A stretch of 7,298 nt of DNA, from contig JAQXFL010000031.1 in assembly GCA_029250345.1 (NCBI GenBank), positions 1 through 7,298 of the forward strand, given 5' to 3'. Below are positions 1 to 6,540 of the stretch, piece after piece; position 1 is the stretch's first letter, and each line of letters starts with the position of its first letter. The translations under genes and the position numbers were made by a program. Source of the DNA: Candidatus Poseidoniaceae archaeon (GTDB lineage: Archaea; Thermoplasmatota; Poseidoniia; Poseidoniales; Poseidoniaceae). The notes under the pieces are model-generated. The model was not told where the DNA came from. It worked only from the letters and a program-made list of their open reading frames with translations, and did no database searches.

Positions 1-2
1 TG

Positions 3-821
3 GGACAAATCCGGGTTGCTGAAGCAGACCGAAACCGTATCATCGAAGTTCAAAAGAAGCAATCTGAAACAAAGACTGGACAAGCAAACGCCATCATGGC
101 GGAAGAAATCTCTGTCCAAGAGGCAAAGTCCGCTACCGAACAAGGTAAGGCATCCGCAATCAGTCTTCAGAGAGTTTTCGTCCAGGAGCAAGAGAAAAAC
201 GCTATTGAAGGTGAAAACCTGAGCCGTGCTGCTATCGCCATCTCAAATGCAACACTTGCAGAGAAAGAAGCTGAAGCACGCCAACGTGCTGAAGTTGCTC
301 AACGCCGTGCTCAAGAAGAGATTGAAAAGGCACAGTATTCACTTGAGAGCGAGCGTCTTCGTGCTGCAGACATTGCACGTGAGAAAGTCGCTAAGGAACA
401 AATCGAGATTTCTGCTGATGCCGAGGCTGAACGCCAGCGCCGTATCGCACAAGGTCAAGCAGACGCAATCCTTGCCCGCTACCAAGCTGAAGCAGTTGGA
501 CAACAAGCCGTCCTCGAAGCAAAGGCTGCTGGTTACAAGTCACTGGTTGCAAGCGCAGGTGGAGACACCAAGGCTGCTGCAACTTTGCTCATGGTTGAGA
601 AGATTGAAGAACTGGTCTCTCGACAAACTGAAGCAATTTCAAACCTCAAGATCGACAAGATTACTGTCTGGGATTCTGGCAACGGTGGAAACAATGGAGA
701 AGGTGGCTCAACATCGAACTTCATCTCTTCGCTCATGCAAAGTCTACCACCTGTTCACGATGTTGCTAAGATGGCTGGAATTGAATTGCCGGCCTACCTT
801 GGTGAAATGAAAGACGAGTGA
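3..821 (+). CDS. Flotillin / SPFH-family protein, C-terminal part (5' end outside window)
   Basis: The reading frame is open from base 3, so the gene starts upstream; the first in-frame ATG (96) lies inside the coiled coil and is not the start. The 272 visible residues begin with a long Ala/Glu/Arg/Lys/Gln-rich helix (about residues 1-175) of the type that follows the SPFH domain in flotillins, with repeated AEAE/RAEVAQ-like runs. A flotillin-like tail follows: LKIDKITVWDSG at visible residues 215-226, a Gly/Asn-rich linker, then a segment with SLPPVHDVAKMAGIELP. Flotillins oligomerise through this coiled coil and scaffold membrane microdomains at the cytoplasmic face. The membrane-anchoring N-terminus and the SPFH domain are not in the window, so topology cannot be checked. 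The next gene is 88 bases downstream and has its own candidate promoter. Family assignment is confident; the physiological role is not known. Confidence 0.88.
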   Translation, partial: GQIRVAEADRNRIIEVQKKQSETKTGQANAIMAEEISVQEAKSATEQGKASAISLQRVFVQEQEKNAIEGENLSRAAIAISNATLAEKEAEARQRAEVAQRRAQEEIEKAQYSLESERLRAADIAREKVAKEQIEISADAEAERQRRIAQGQADAILARYQAEAVGQQAVLEAKAAGYKSLVASAGGDTKAAATLLMVEKIEELVSRQTEAISNLKIDKITVWDSGNGGNNGEGGSTSNFISSLMQSLPPVHDVAKMAGIELPAYLGEMKDE

Positions 822-827
822 GTCAAT

Positions 828-863
828 CGGCGCAGTTAGCCGGGTGTAGAAACAGTCGTTTCT
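828..863. other. Two small inverted repeats between flotillin and fhs
   Basis: CGGC at 828-831 pairs with GCCG at 839-842 (7-base loop). AGAAAC at 848-853 pairs with GTTTCT at 858-863 (4-base loop, perfect 6-bp arms). They lie 7-42 bases after the flotillin stop. No T-tract of the archaeal terminator type follows, so they may be a processing or regulatory hairpin or chance. Confidence 0.25.
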
Positions 864-883
864 GACCGCACATGACCCGAGGG

Positions 884-890
884 TTTCAAA
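884..890 (+). promoter_or_regulatory. Candidate box A (TATA-like) for fhs
   Basis: TTTCAAA is centred about 23 bases before the fhs ATG at 910, the spacing expected for box A of a leaderless archaeal transcript. It fits with the absence of any Shine-Dalgarno sequence before that ATG. The match to the archaeal TATA consensus is weak, so this is a suggestion only. Confidence 0.22.
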
Positions 891-909
891 GCCATATCGA
901 ACCGCATAC

Positions 910-2631
910 ATGCTCATGGCAAGTGATTTGGATATCGCACGTGAAGCAACCCTCGAACCAATTGAAACGATTGCGTGGAAACTTGGCATTTCATCACACG
1001 AATTGATGCCAATGGGCAGAGGCATGGCAAAAATAACCTGGGATGCCCTCAGCCAACGCTTTTCGAAACCCCAAGGTAGCCTTGTACTGGTTACTTCAGT
1101 GAATCCAACACCGTTTGGAGAAGGAAAGACTGTTACAACAATCGGACTTACGCAAGCGCTGTGTGCAATTGGACAGAGCGCCACATGCGTCATCCGAGAG
1201 CCTTCGATGGGACCAGTCTTTGGAATCAAAGGTGGCGCTGCTGGCGGAGGCCATTCACAAGTCATTCCAATGGAAGACATTAACTTGCATTTCACTGGCG
1301 ACCTTCACGCAGTAACTTCTGCACACAATCTCCTCTCTGCCCTTCTTGACAACCACATCAAGCAAGGCAATGAATCACAGTTGGACCCAACTCGAGTGTT
1401 TTGGCCACGTGTCATCGACATGAACGACCGTTCACTGCGCAACATCGTCATCGGACTCGGAGGTCCTGCAAATGGAAACCCGAGGCAAGACCGATTTGAC
1501 ATTACTGCTGCGAGCGAGGTGATGGCGATCTTGGTACTAGCGAATGATTACGCTGACTTGAGAAAGCGAATCGGCGAGATTGTGGTTGGTCAATCAATCA
1601 GTGGAAACCCCGTCAAAGCAGAAGATATTGGTGCTGCGGGTTCGATGGCGTTGCTGCTACGCAACGCCTTTTTACCAAACTTAGTTCAAACGCTTGAAGG
1701 AAATCCTGCCTTTATTCACGGCGGTCCGTTTGCAAACATCGCTCACGGAAATTCGAGCATTATCGCTGACCGCCTTGCATTAGGAGCAGCTGATATCGTC
1801 GTAACCGAAGCTGGCTTTGGTTCAGATATGGGTGCTGAAAAATTCATGCACATCAAAGCGGCAAATTCTGGAAAGTCGCCGGACTGTGTGGTTATGAACG
1901 TCACAGTTCGTTCCATGAAACTCCATGGTGGAGCATTTGGCAGCCGTGGGGGTTATCGCCCAACAAAGGAAGAATTGGAAACTGAAGATGTAGAGGCGGT
2001 GATGCGAGGAGCTCAGGGGAATCTTGACCGCCACATCAAGAACATGGCTGGTTTTGGAATGCCTGTCATCGTATCCATCAACAGATTTGCCTCAGATACA
2101 GATGCTGAACTCGATGCGCTTCGCACTGCAGCTCGAAAGAGCGGGGCAGCAGACGTGACGCTTACTGAAGTACATGCAAACGGTGGAAAAGGTGGTGAAC
2201 AACTGGCAAAAGCCGTCGTTGCTGCAGTACACGACCATGTTGCAAACGGTCGACCTTTCACACCGCTCTTTACTGCCGATGCGCCGGTATTGGAGAAAAT
2301 GGAATCAATTGCAAAGCGCATCTACAAAGCAGATGGAATTGACGTCAGCAGTGCGGCAATGAAGCAATTGAGCAAATTGCAATCATGGGGATATGGGCAC
2401 TTGCCCGTATGCATGGCCAAAACCCAGTATTCGTTCTCCCATGACCCAGGTCAACTTGGAGCACCCGTTGGATTTACACTCCCTGTGCGCGAGTTCAGAT
2501 TGAATGCTGGAGCAGGGTTCATCGTTGCTGTTCTTGGTAACATGATGACGATGCCCGGTCTTCCGAAGCGACCGGCTGCACTTGACATGGACATGGATGA
2601 AAATGGAAAACTCACCGGCGTATTTGGGTGA
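910..2631 (+). CDS. fhs: Formate-tetrahydrofolate ligase (10-formyl-THF synthetase)
   Basis: The 573-residue product makes 10-formyl-THF from formate, ATP and tetrahydrofolate in the cytoplasm, feeding purine, formyl-group and, after reduction, serine/glycine one-carbon metabolism. Length is close to the usual ~557 of the bacterial enzyme. Diagnostic segments are present: the N-terminal DIAREATLEPI-type start, a P-loop TPFGEGKT at residues 67-74, REPSMGPVFGIKGGAAGGG at 96-114, MEDINLHFTGD at 121-131, FIHGGPFANIAHG at 268-280, CMAKTQYSFS at 501-510 and a C-terminal MTMPGLPKRPAALDMD. No frameshift or missing block is visible. ATG 910 is taken as start; ATG 916, two codons later, is equally possible because neither has an SD. 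The stop lies 5 bases before pelA, suggesting one transcript. The enzyme is patchily distributed in Archaea, so lateral acquisition from Bacteria is possible but untested. Confidence 0.96.
   Translation: MLMASDLDIAREATLEPIETIAWKLGISSHELMPMGRGMAKITWDALSQRFSKPQGSLVLVTSVNPTPFGEGKTVTTIGLTQALCAIGQSATCVIREPSMGPVFGIKGGAAGGGHSQVIPMEDINLHFTGDLHAVTSAHNLLSALLDNHIKQGNESQLDPTRVFWPRVIDMNDRSLRNIVIGLGGPANGNPRQDRFDITAASEVMAILVLANDYADLRKRIGEIVVGQSISGNPVKAEDIGAAGSMALLLRNAFLPNLVQTLEGNPAFIHGGPFANIAHGNSSIIADRLALGAADIVVTEAGFGSDMGAEKFMHIKAANSGKSPDCVVMNVTVRSMKLHGGAFGSRGGYRPTKEELETEDVEAVMRGAQGNLDRHIKNMAGFGMPVIVSINRFASDTDAELDALRTAARKSGAADVTLTEVHANGGKGGEQLAKAVVAAVHDHVANGRPFTPLFTADAPVLEKMESIAKRIYKADGIDVSSAAMKQLSKLQSWGYGHLPVCMAKTQYSFSHDPGQLGAPVGFTLPVREFRLNAGAGFIVAVLGNMMTMPGLPKRPAALDMDMDENGKLTGVFG
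2627..2631 (+). promoter_or_regulatory. Shine-Dalgarno site for pelA
   Basis: GGTGA, complementary to the 3' end of archaeal 16S rRNA, lies 5 bases before the ATG at 2637 and overlaps the last codons of fhs. It supports this start and suggests that pelA translation is coupled to fhs. Confidence 0.6.
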
Positions 2632-2636
2632 AGTGA

Positions 2637-3707
2637 ATGAAAATCTTGAAGCGTGAACCACAAGTTTGGCGTCTCCGTTTGGAGACAGAAGATGACTTAT
2701 GGGCTCTCGCACGGATGACTCGAAAGGGTATGCAATTCGCCATGCTCGGTGAACGCCGTGACCAAACAACCGGTGGAGAGGAAGGCGGACGTGCAAAATC
2801 TGCTGAACGAAAGAAAATGTGGATTCGGCTACGTGTTGAAACCACCGAATACCAAACATTTAGTGAGCATCTTCGAGTTCATGGCACCATCGAAGAAGCG
2901 CACTTTGACATTGGCATGCATCATACACATCTGGTTGAGGTTCGGGATGAAGTCGAAATTTCATCGCACAATGTATTCACTCCAGCAGACCTCGAACTCT
3001 TGTTGCAATCGGAAAAAGCGTCAGGCCAATCTCAAGTGGTGTTGGCTGTTGTCGAAACCGATGAAGTGGTAATCTTTCACGTCACTGCGCGTGGACTACG
3101 CGAAGGAGCAACTTGGACAATGCGAGGCGGTGGAAAACGGGGTGAAATCCGTCACTCGGAGAGTATTGCTAGCACGTTCCGTTCGAACGTCATCAAGGCA
3201 CTCGTGGATACTCTTGGCAGCGAAACTCCACTGATTGTCTGTGGACCTGGACATGCAAGAGATGCCTTACTATCGGACCTGAAAGCAACGGGAGAAACTC
3301 GAATCATGAAGTCAATAGCAACATCAATGGGTGGACGAGCAGGTGCCAACGAAGTTCTTCGCGAAGGCCTCGCTGGTAATCTTTTGAGCGAATACGCAAT
3401 TTCCAAAGAAATCGCTCTCATTGAGGAGGCGTGGAAGCGCCTGTCAACTGGTGGAGCAGTCGCTTATGGTGAAGACGCACTTGTTCGAGCCATGGAGGAA
3501 GGGGCAATTGAAACCCTATTGATTTCAGCAGACTTGCTACGCTCTGAAACCGATCGAATTGCCGGCAAGACATGGTTGGAATGGACCAAAGGGCTCGCTG
3601 ACATTGGCGCAGAGATGGTACAATGCTCAATAGACCATGACGGCGGACAGCAGTTGATGGGGCTTGGCGGGGTCATGGCAATGCTGCGCTACACCATGGA
3701 GGGATAG
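2637..3707 (+). CDS. pelA: Pelota (aPelota/Dom34), ribosome rescue factor
   Basis: The 356-residue product has the usual archaeal pelota length and three-domain layout. An N-terminal Sm-like domain (about 1-125) contains DDLWALARM, a charged loop at 40-60 that reads the empty A site, and the HHTH segment near 95-98. The central domain (about 130-260) has CGPGHARDALL at 202-212 and the GGRAGANEVL block at 232-241. The C-terminal eL30/L7Ae-like domain has VAYGED at 275-280, GAIETLLISADLLR at 289-302 and the terminal DGGQQLMGLGGVMAMLRY. Pelota resembles release factor eRF1 but lacks GGQ, as here. With an aEF1A-type GTPase and ABCE1 it splits stalled ribosomes and starts no-go and non-stop quality control; neither partner is encoded nearby. 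It sits 5 bases after fhs, with a good SD. The next small ORF follows within 2 to 26 bases. Confidence 0.95.
   Translation: MKILKREPQVWRLRLETEDDLWALARMTRKGMQFAMLGERRDQTTGGEEGGRAKSAERKKMWIRLRVETTEYQTFSEHLRVHGTIEEAHFDIGMHHTHLVEVRDEVEISSHNVFTPADLELLLQSEKASGQSQVVLAVVETDEVVIFHVTARGLREGATWTMRGGGKRGEIRHSESIASTFRSNVIKALVDTLGSETPLIVCGPGHARDALLSDLKATGETRIMKSIATSMGGRAGANEVLREGLAGNLLSEYAISKEIALIEEAWKRLSTGGAVAYGEDALVRAMEEGAIETLLISADLLRSETDRIAGKTWLEWTKGLADIGAEMVQCSIDHDGGQQLMGLGGVMAMLRYTMEG
3698..3703 (+). promoter_or_regulatory. Strong Shine-Dalgarno-like site at the pelA 3' end
   Basis: GGAGGG covers the last sense codons of pelA. It lies 6 bases before an in-frame ATA at 3710 that would add eight residues to the small downstream ORF, and 30 bases before that ORF's only conventional start (TTG 3734). 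The spacing therefore fits the ATA and not the TTG. Confidence 0.4.
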
Positions 3708-3733
3708 GCATACGAATCGTAACGCCGCGTGAT

Positions 3734-4018
3734 TTGGGAGACGATGTACGAGCGTCGATGCATGGGGCACGGTGGCTGCTTCTCGATGCCAAAGATATCG
3801 AAAACTCAACACCGCTGCTGATGTTCACAGAGTTGGATGACATCTTAGTTGCTGTCGATCACAGAGGCTCAACACCCCTCCCCGGCCTATGGCAAAGAGC
3901 AGTTCACCTCATACTCGTCGATGGAACTGAACAACAGGCGTTAGAGTTCCGACGCCAGTCTGGAATCACCAAGGTGATTGCGAACGCTGAAGGGGATATT
4001 CGTTCTTACCTTTGGTAG
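3734..4018 (+). CDS. Small conserved-looking protein of unknown function downstream of pelA
   Basis: I do not recognise this protein. From the TTG at 3734 it is 94 residues; from the ATA at 3710 it would be 102 and would begin (M)RIVTPRDLGDD. Composition is that of a small soluble alpha/beta protein. Hydrophobic strands RWLLLDAK, DDILVAVD and VHLILVDG alternate with charged segments, and it ends in GDIRSYLW. There is no signal peptide, membrane segment, cysteine cluster or recognisable catalytic motif. The frame is also open upstream to 3641 but has no ATG or GTG there, so the start is uncertain. It directly follows pelA on the same strand and probably shares its transcript, which hints at a link with translation or ribosome rescue but does not show it. 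Its stop codon ends one base before the 3' end of the opposing tRNA gene. Codon-like composition and the strand pattern support a real gene. Confidence 0.72.
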   Translation: MGDDVRASMHGARWLLLDAKDIENSTPLLMFTELDDILVAVDHRGSTPLPGLWQRAVHLILVDGTEQQALEFRRQSGITKVIANAEGDIRSYLW

Positions 4019-4091
4019 TGGGTCTGGAGGGATTTGAAGCCTCGATCAACGCCGTGTAAGGGCGGTGTCATAACCACTAGACCACAGACCC
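4019..4091 (-). tRNA. tRNA-Val (anticodon UAC)
   Basis: Read on the minus strand, 73 bases fold as a cloverleaf. The 7-bp acceptor GGGTCTG/CAGACCC is perfect, with discriminator A. T8 is present, and the D arm GTCT/TGAC has loop AGTGGTTA. The anticodon loop is CTTACAC with anticodon TAC at 4058-4056, which reads GUA/GUG valine codons. The variable loop has 5 bases and the T loop is TTCAAAT. CCA is not encoded, as in many archaeal tRNA genes, and there is no intron. Two stem positions are odd: C27 faces T43 in the anticodon stem, and C53 faces C61 where nearly all tRNAs have G53-C61. A single base change at each position would restore perfect pairing. The gene opposes all neighbours, and its 3' end touches the stop codon of the small ORF. 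Confidence 0.9.
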
Positions 4092-4158
4092 AACCGTTCC
4101 TGTAAGAAGGTGTTATTGAAGGCATTGATGCAGGCGTTAACCTCAAAGCGGGTGAACT
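4092..4158. promoter_or_regulatory. Divergent intergenic region between tRNA-Val and pncC
   Basis: These 67 bases must hold the tRNA promoter (minus strand) and probably one for pncC (plus strand). On the minus strand, TTCAATAAC (4120-4112) is centred about 24-25 bases before the tRNA 5' end and is a plausible box A. On the plus strand the same AT-rich patch lies about 45 bases before the pncC start. GTTAAC at 4136-4141 is a 6-base palindrome. These are weak matches. Confidence 0.3.
4151..4155 (+). promoter_or_regulatory. Shine-Dalgarno site near the pncC start
   Basis: GGTGA lies 3 bases before GTG 4159, 9 before an in-frame TTG at 4165 and 18 before ATG 4174. The distance suits TTG or, less well, GTG better than ATG, so the exact pncC start is uncertain within five codons. 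Confidence 0.4.
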
Positions 4159-4860
4159 GTGCGATTGAATTGCATGGATGAAGACGTTCAAGCCGCTGCG
4201 GCTCGCCTTGTTCGGCGTATTAAGGAAGGTGGGCACACCATCACCGTTGCAGAATCATGTACTGGAGGCTTGCTTTCGAGTGCATTCACCGATATTGCTG
4301 GTGCGTCAAATTGGTACAATCAAGGATGGGTCACCTATTCGAACGATGCAAAAATCCGTGAACTCGGTGTCAAACCAGCATCCTTGGAAAAGAAGGGTGC
4401 AGTATCTGCTGAAGTCGCCATACAAATGGCTCAAGGCGCCCTCAAGAACGCCAATGCAGACATTGCCATCTCAATCACGGGTATTGCTGGACCGAAGAAC
4501 GACGGGTCAAACAAGAAAGTTGGACTGGTTTACGTCGGTATAGCCTCTCGGTATTGGGCAAATGCAGAATCAACTCAGATTGGAGGAAACCGTGCAGAAA
4601 ACAAAATCGGTTTCGTTCATTTCGCACTCAACTCAACCATCAAAAGATGGGATGAAGCAATGACGATGGCTGAAGAACAGCGTAAAGAAGAGCTAAGGCT
4701 GTTGGCTGATGAAGAAGCGAACAAAGTACAATTTGAATTGGAACGTCAAAAACGAGAAGAAGCGGCACGCGAATCTGCACCCTGGCAAGATGATGCTTGG
4801 GACGGAGAAGCCGTACCAGCCGAAGAAACGACGCTTGACACTCAAGTCGAATGGGACTAG
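4159..4860 (+). CDS. pncC: CinA C-terminal-domain protein, probable nicotinamide-nucleotide amidase, with charged C-terminal tail
   Basis: From GTG 4159 the product is 233 residues; ATG 4174 would give 228 and removes nothing recognisable. Residues 8-165 are a complete CinA C-terminal (PncC) domain: AESCTGGLLSS at 31-41, GASNWYNQGWVTYSNDAK at 48-65, GAVSAEVA at 80-87, AISITGIAGP at 103-112 and VGLVYVGIA at 121-129. Members of this family deamidate NMN to nicotinate mononucleotide and so return pyridine nucleotide to NAD synthesis. The Ser of ESCT and the Tyr/Lys of the WVTYSN-AK region are kept, so activity is likely. There is no N-terminal MoCF-like CinA domain. Unusual is a tail of about 65 residues: a Glu/Lys/Arg-rich helix (about 166-205), then an acidic stretch with PWQDDAWDGE that ends in VEWD. 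A DNA polymerase gene follows after 63 bases. Confidence 0.88.
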   Translation: MRLNCMDEDVQAAAARLVRRIKEGGHTITVAESCTGGLLSSAFTDIAGASNWYNQGWVTYSNDAKIRELGVKPASLEKKGAVSAEVAIQMAQGALKNANADIAISITGIAGPKNDGSNKKVGLVYVGIASRYWANAESTQIGGNRAENKIGFVHFALNSTIKRWDEAMTMAEEQRKEELRLLADEEANKVQFELERQKREEAARESAPWQDDAWDGEAVPAEETTLDTQVEWD

Positions 4861-4891
4861 ACGCTACCTATTCTCAACCAGACCAGCCGAT

Positions 4892-4903
4892 GTGCTTTTG
4901 CAC
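4892..4903 (+). other. Short hairpin between pncC and the DP1 gene
   Basis: GTGC-TTTT-GCAC forms a 4-bp stem with a four-T loop, 20 bases before the DP1 ATG. It is too short to be called a terminator. The rest of the 63-base gap (4861-4923) holds no clear SD or TATA box. Confidence 0.15.
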
Positions 4904-4923
4904 TGAATGCGTCACCTCGTATC

Positions 4924-6540
4924 ATGGGTGCCACCGAGGAGGAGATGACGGGTCTGCTACGCACCCGTGGGATTCTCCCTGCGGCATCAGTTCGTTCAAG
5001 GCTTCTTGAACTCGATGACCTCAAAGGCGTACTCGATTGTGCATCCATCGTCGGATTCAGCAAGGGATACCTCACTCAAGACATCTTGGAATCAATGCTT
5101 GAAGTATGGAATGGGAAAAAGAGCGCACTGCAGCCACTGCAAACTCCAGTGGTCACCCCATCTGTTGTGAAGCAGCCTGCTGCTGAACTCGGTCGCACCA
5201 TTGCTCCAATAAAAGCACCAGAACCACTCGACATTCGATTCCGTAATAACTTGCCAGACTGGAACACCTCCGACTTTAGCGAACATGCATCGGATGCTCC
5301 TTCCGATATTTTGGTACATTATGACATCACTGGCAACAGTGTAACAGAAGGAAAAATGGCAGATATTACATCGTGCTTTGGAGACCGTTTGCAAAGTATA
5401 CGCAAAATGATCATTCAAAATTCAAGATTACCTCGGACTCCTACTGAAATCTCAAGACTCCATGCCGAAAGCAGTCGTTATCAAGGATATGAAAACAAAG
5501 CAGTAGCGATTGGATTGGTGAATGAACCTCGCTACACAAAAAACGGCCACCTCATGTGGAATCTTGAAGATGAAACCGGAGAACTCACCTGCCTACTTAC
5601 CAAGAGAAAGGGTGACGACAGGGATCGAGCCCAAGAACAGATATTGGAGGCGGGACTCATGCCTGACGATGTCCTTGGTGTTTCGGGAACGTTCAGTCAA
5701 ACAGGAGATATGTTCTATGTGGATGACTTACACTTCCCGATGGAAGCAAGCCACAAGAAGGCCGCAGCAGAGCACGGTGTTAGTGTGGCATTCCTCTCGG
5801 ACATACATGTTGGCTCGAAGACATTTCTCGAGGCGCAATGGCATAAAATGGTTCGATGGTTTCATACCGACCCGTTAGCAAAGACGATCAAATATCTGAT
5901 ACTGTCTGGAGATTGTGTCGATGGAGTCGGTATTTATCCGGGCCAAGACAGTGAATTATCGATTCCCGACCTGTTTGGCCAATACACTGAATTTGCTCGA
6001 TTATTGGAATTATTACCGGAATGGGTGGAATGTGTCATGCTTCCTGGGAACCACGATGCAGTTCGACCTGCTGAGCCTCAGCCTACATTCGAAAAAGACA
6101 TCCAGCAGGATTACAATTCCACGACCTTCGTAGGTAACCCGTGTGATTTCTCGCTCCATGGTGTTCGCCTCTTATCCTATCACGGCAAGTCAATTGACGA
6201 TTTTGTGGCAGGTCTTCGGACGGTTACATACGCAGACCCTGTGGAAGCTATGCGACAAATGCTCAGACGCCGGCACTTAGCCCCCCAATGGGGTGGGAAA
6301 ACTCCACTTTCTCCCGAACCAGAAGATGGGCTCGTAATTCGTGAAGTACCTGACATATTTGTAACTGGACACGTGCATGGTCATGCTTGCATTGATTACA
6401 AGGGTACGACGCTCATTTGTTCGAGTACTTGGCAAGACCAAACATCCTACCAAAGAATGCTGGGATTCCAACCGAAACCTTGTATGCTCACCATTGTGAA
6501 TCTGAAGAGTCACGCAACAACAGCAATACCGTTTGCCTGA
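4924..6540 (+). CDS. polB: DNA polymerase D (PolII) small subunit DP1, 3'-5' exonuclease
   Basis: The 538-residue product is DP1, the proofreading partner of the large subunit DP2 in archaeal PolD; DP2 is not in this window. The N-terminal part (about 1-70) is a small helical domain, then a Pro/Ala-rich linker (70-100). An OB-fold-like region follows (about 190-275: AVAIGLVNEPRYTKNGHL, EDETGELTCLL). The calcineurin-like/Mre11-like phosphoesterase domain occupies about 286-530. All metal-binding motifs are intact: DIH at 293-295, GDCVDG at 329-334, GNHD at 375-378, YHG at 419-421 and GHVHGH at 482-487, so exonuclease activity is expected (unlike the inactive eukaryotic B subunits). ATG 4924 has no SD; ATG 4945 follows a GAGGAGGAG run and is an alternative start costing seven residues. 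The gene runs head-on into the HAD gene with no spacer. Confidence 0.95.
   Translation: MGATEEEMTGLLRTRGILPAASVRSRLLELDDLKGVLDCASIVGFSKGYLTQDILESMLEVWNGKKSALQPLQTPVVTPSVVKQPAAELGRTIAPIKAPEPLDIRFRNNLPDWNTSDFSEHASDAPSDILVHYDITGNSVTEGKMADITSCFGDRLQSIRKMIIQNSRLPRTPTEISRLHAESSRYQGYENKAVAIGLVNEPRYTKNGHLMWNLEDETGELTCLLTKRKGDDRDRAQEQILEAGLMPDDVLGVSGTFSQTGDMFYVDDLHFPMEASHKKAAAEHGVSVAFLSDIHVGSKTFLEAQWHKMVRWFHTDPLAKTIKYLILSGDCVDGVGIYPGQDSELSIPDLFGQYTEFARLLELLPEWVECVMLPGNHDAVRPAEPQPTFEKDIQQDYNSTTFVGNPCDFSLHGVRLLSYHGKSIDDFVAGLRTVTYADPVEAMRQMLRRRHLAPQWGGKTPLSPEPEDGLVIREVPDIFVTGHVHGHACIDYKGTTLICSSTWQDQTSYQRMLGFQPKPCMLTIVNLKSHATTAIPFA

Noticed and set aside
96..98. ATG 96 as the flotillin start
   Set aside because: The frame continues open to the window edge with coiled-coil sequence typical of the same protein, so the gene is truncated by the window and does not start here.
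3..700. Repetitive Ala/Glu-rich codons suggesting a DNA repeat array
   Set aside because: The repetition is at protein level (coiled-coil heptads), with no regular DNA unit or spacing; it is not CRISPR or a tandem repeat.
226..810. 194-residue plus-strand ORF overlapping flotillin in another frame
   Set aside because: Its Leu/Lys/Arg-heavy composition is a frame artefact of the Ala/Glu-rich coiled-coil codons; the flotillin frame has clear homology features.
744..1295. 183-residue minus-strand ORF opposite the flotillin end and the start of fhs
   Set aside because: It lies antisense to clearly coding DNA, has no recognisable motif and looks like a frame shadow of fhs codons.
2383..2859. 158-residue minus-strand ORF across the fhs-pelA junction
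   Set aside because: It covers the conserved ends of two real genes on the other strand and shows no family features.
4892..4903. GTGC-TTTT-GCAC hairpin as a pncC terminator
   Set aside because: The stem is only 4 bp, and the four T bases sit in the loop and not in a downstream tract; kept only as a weak hairpin.
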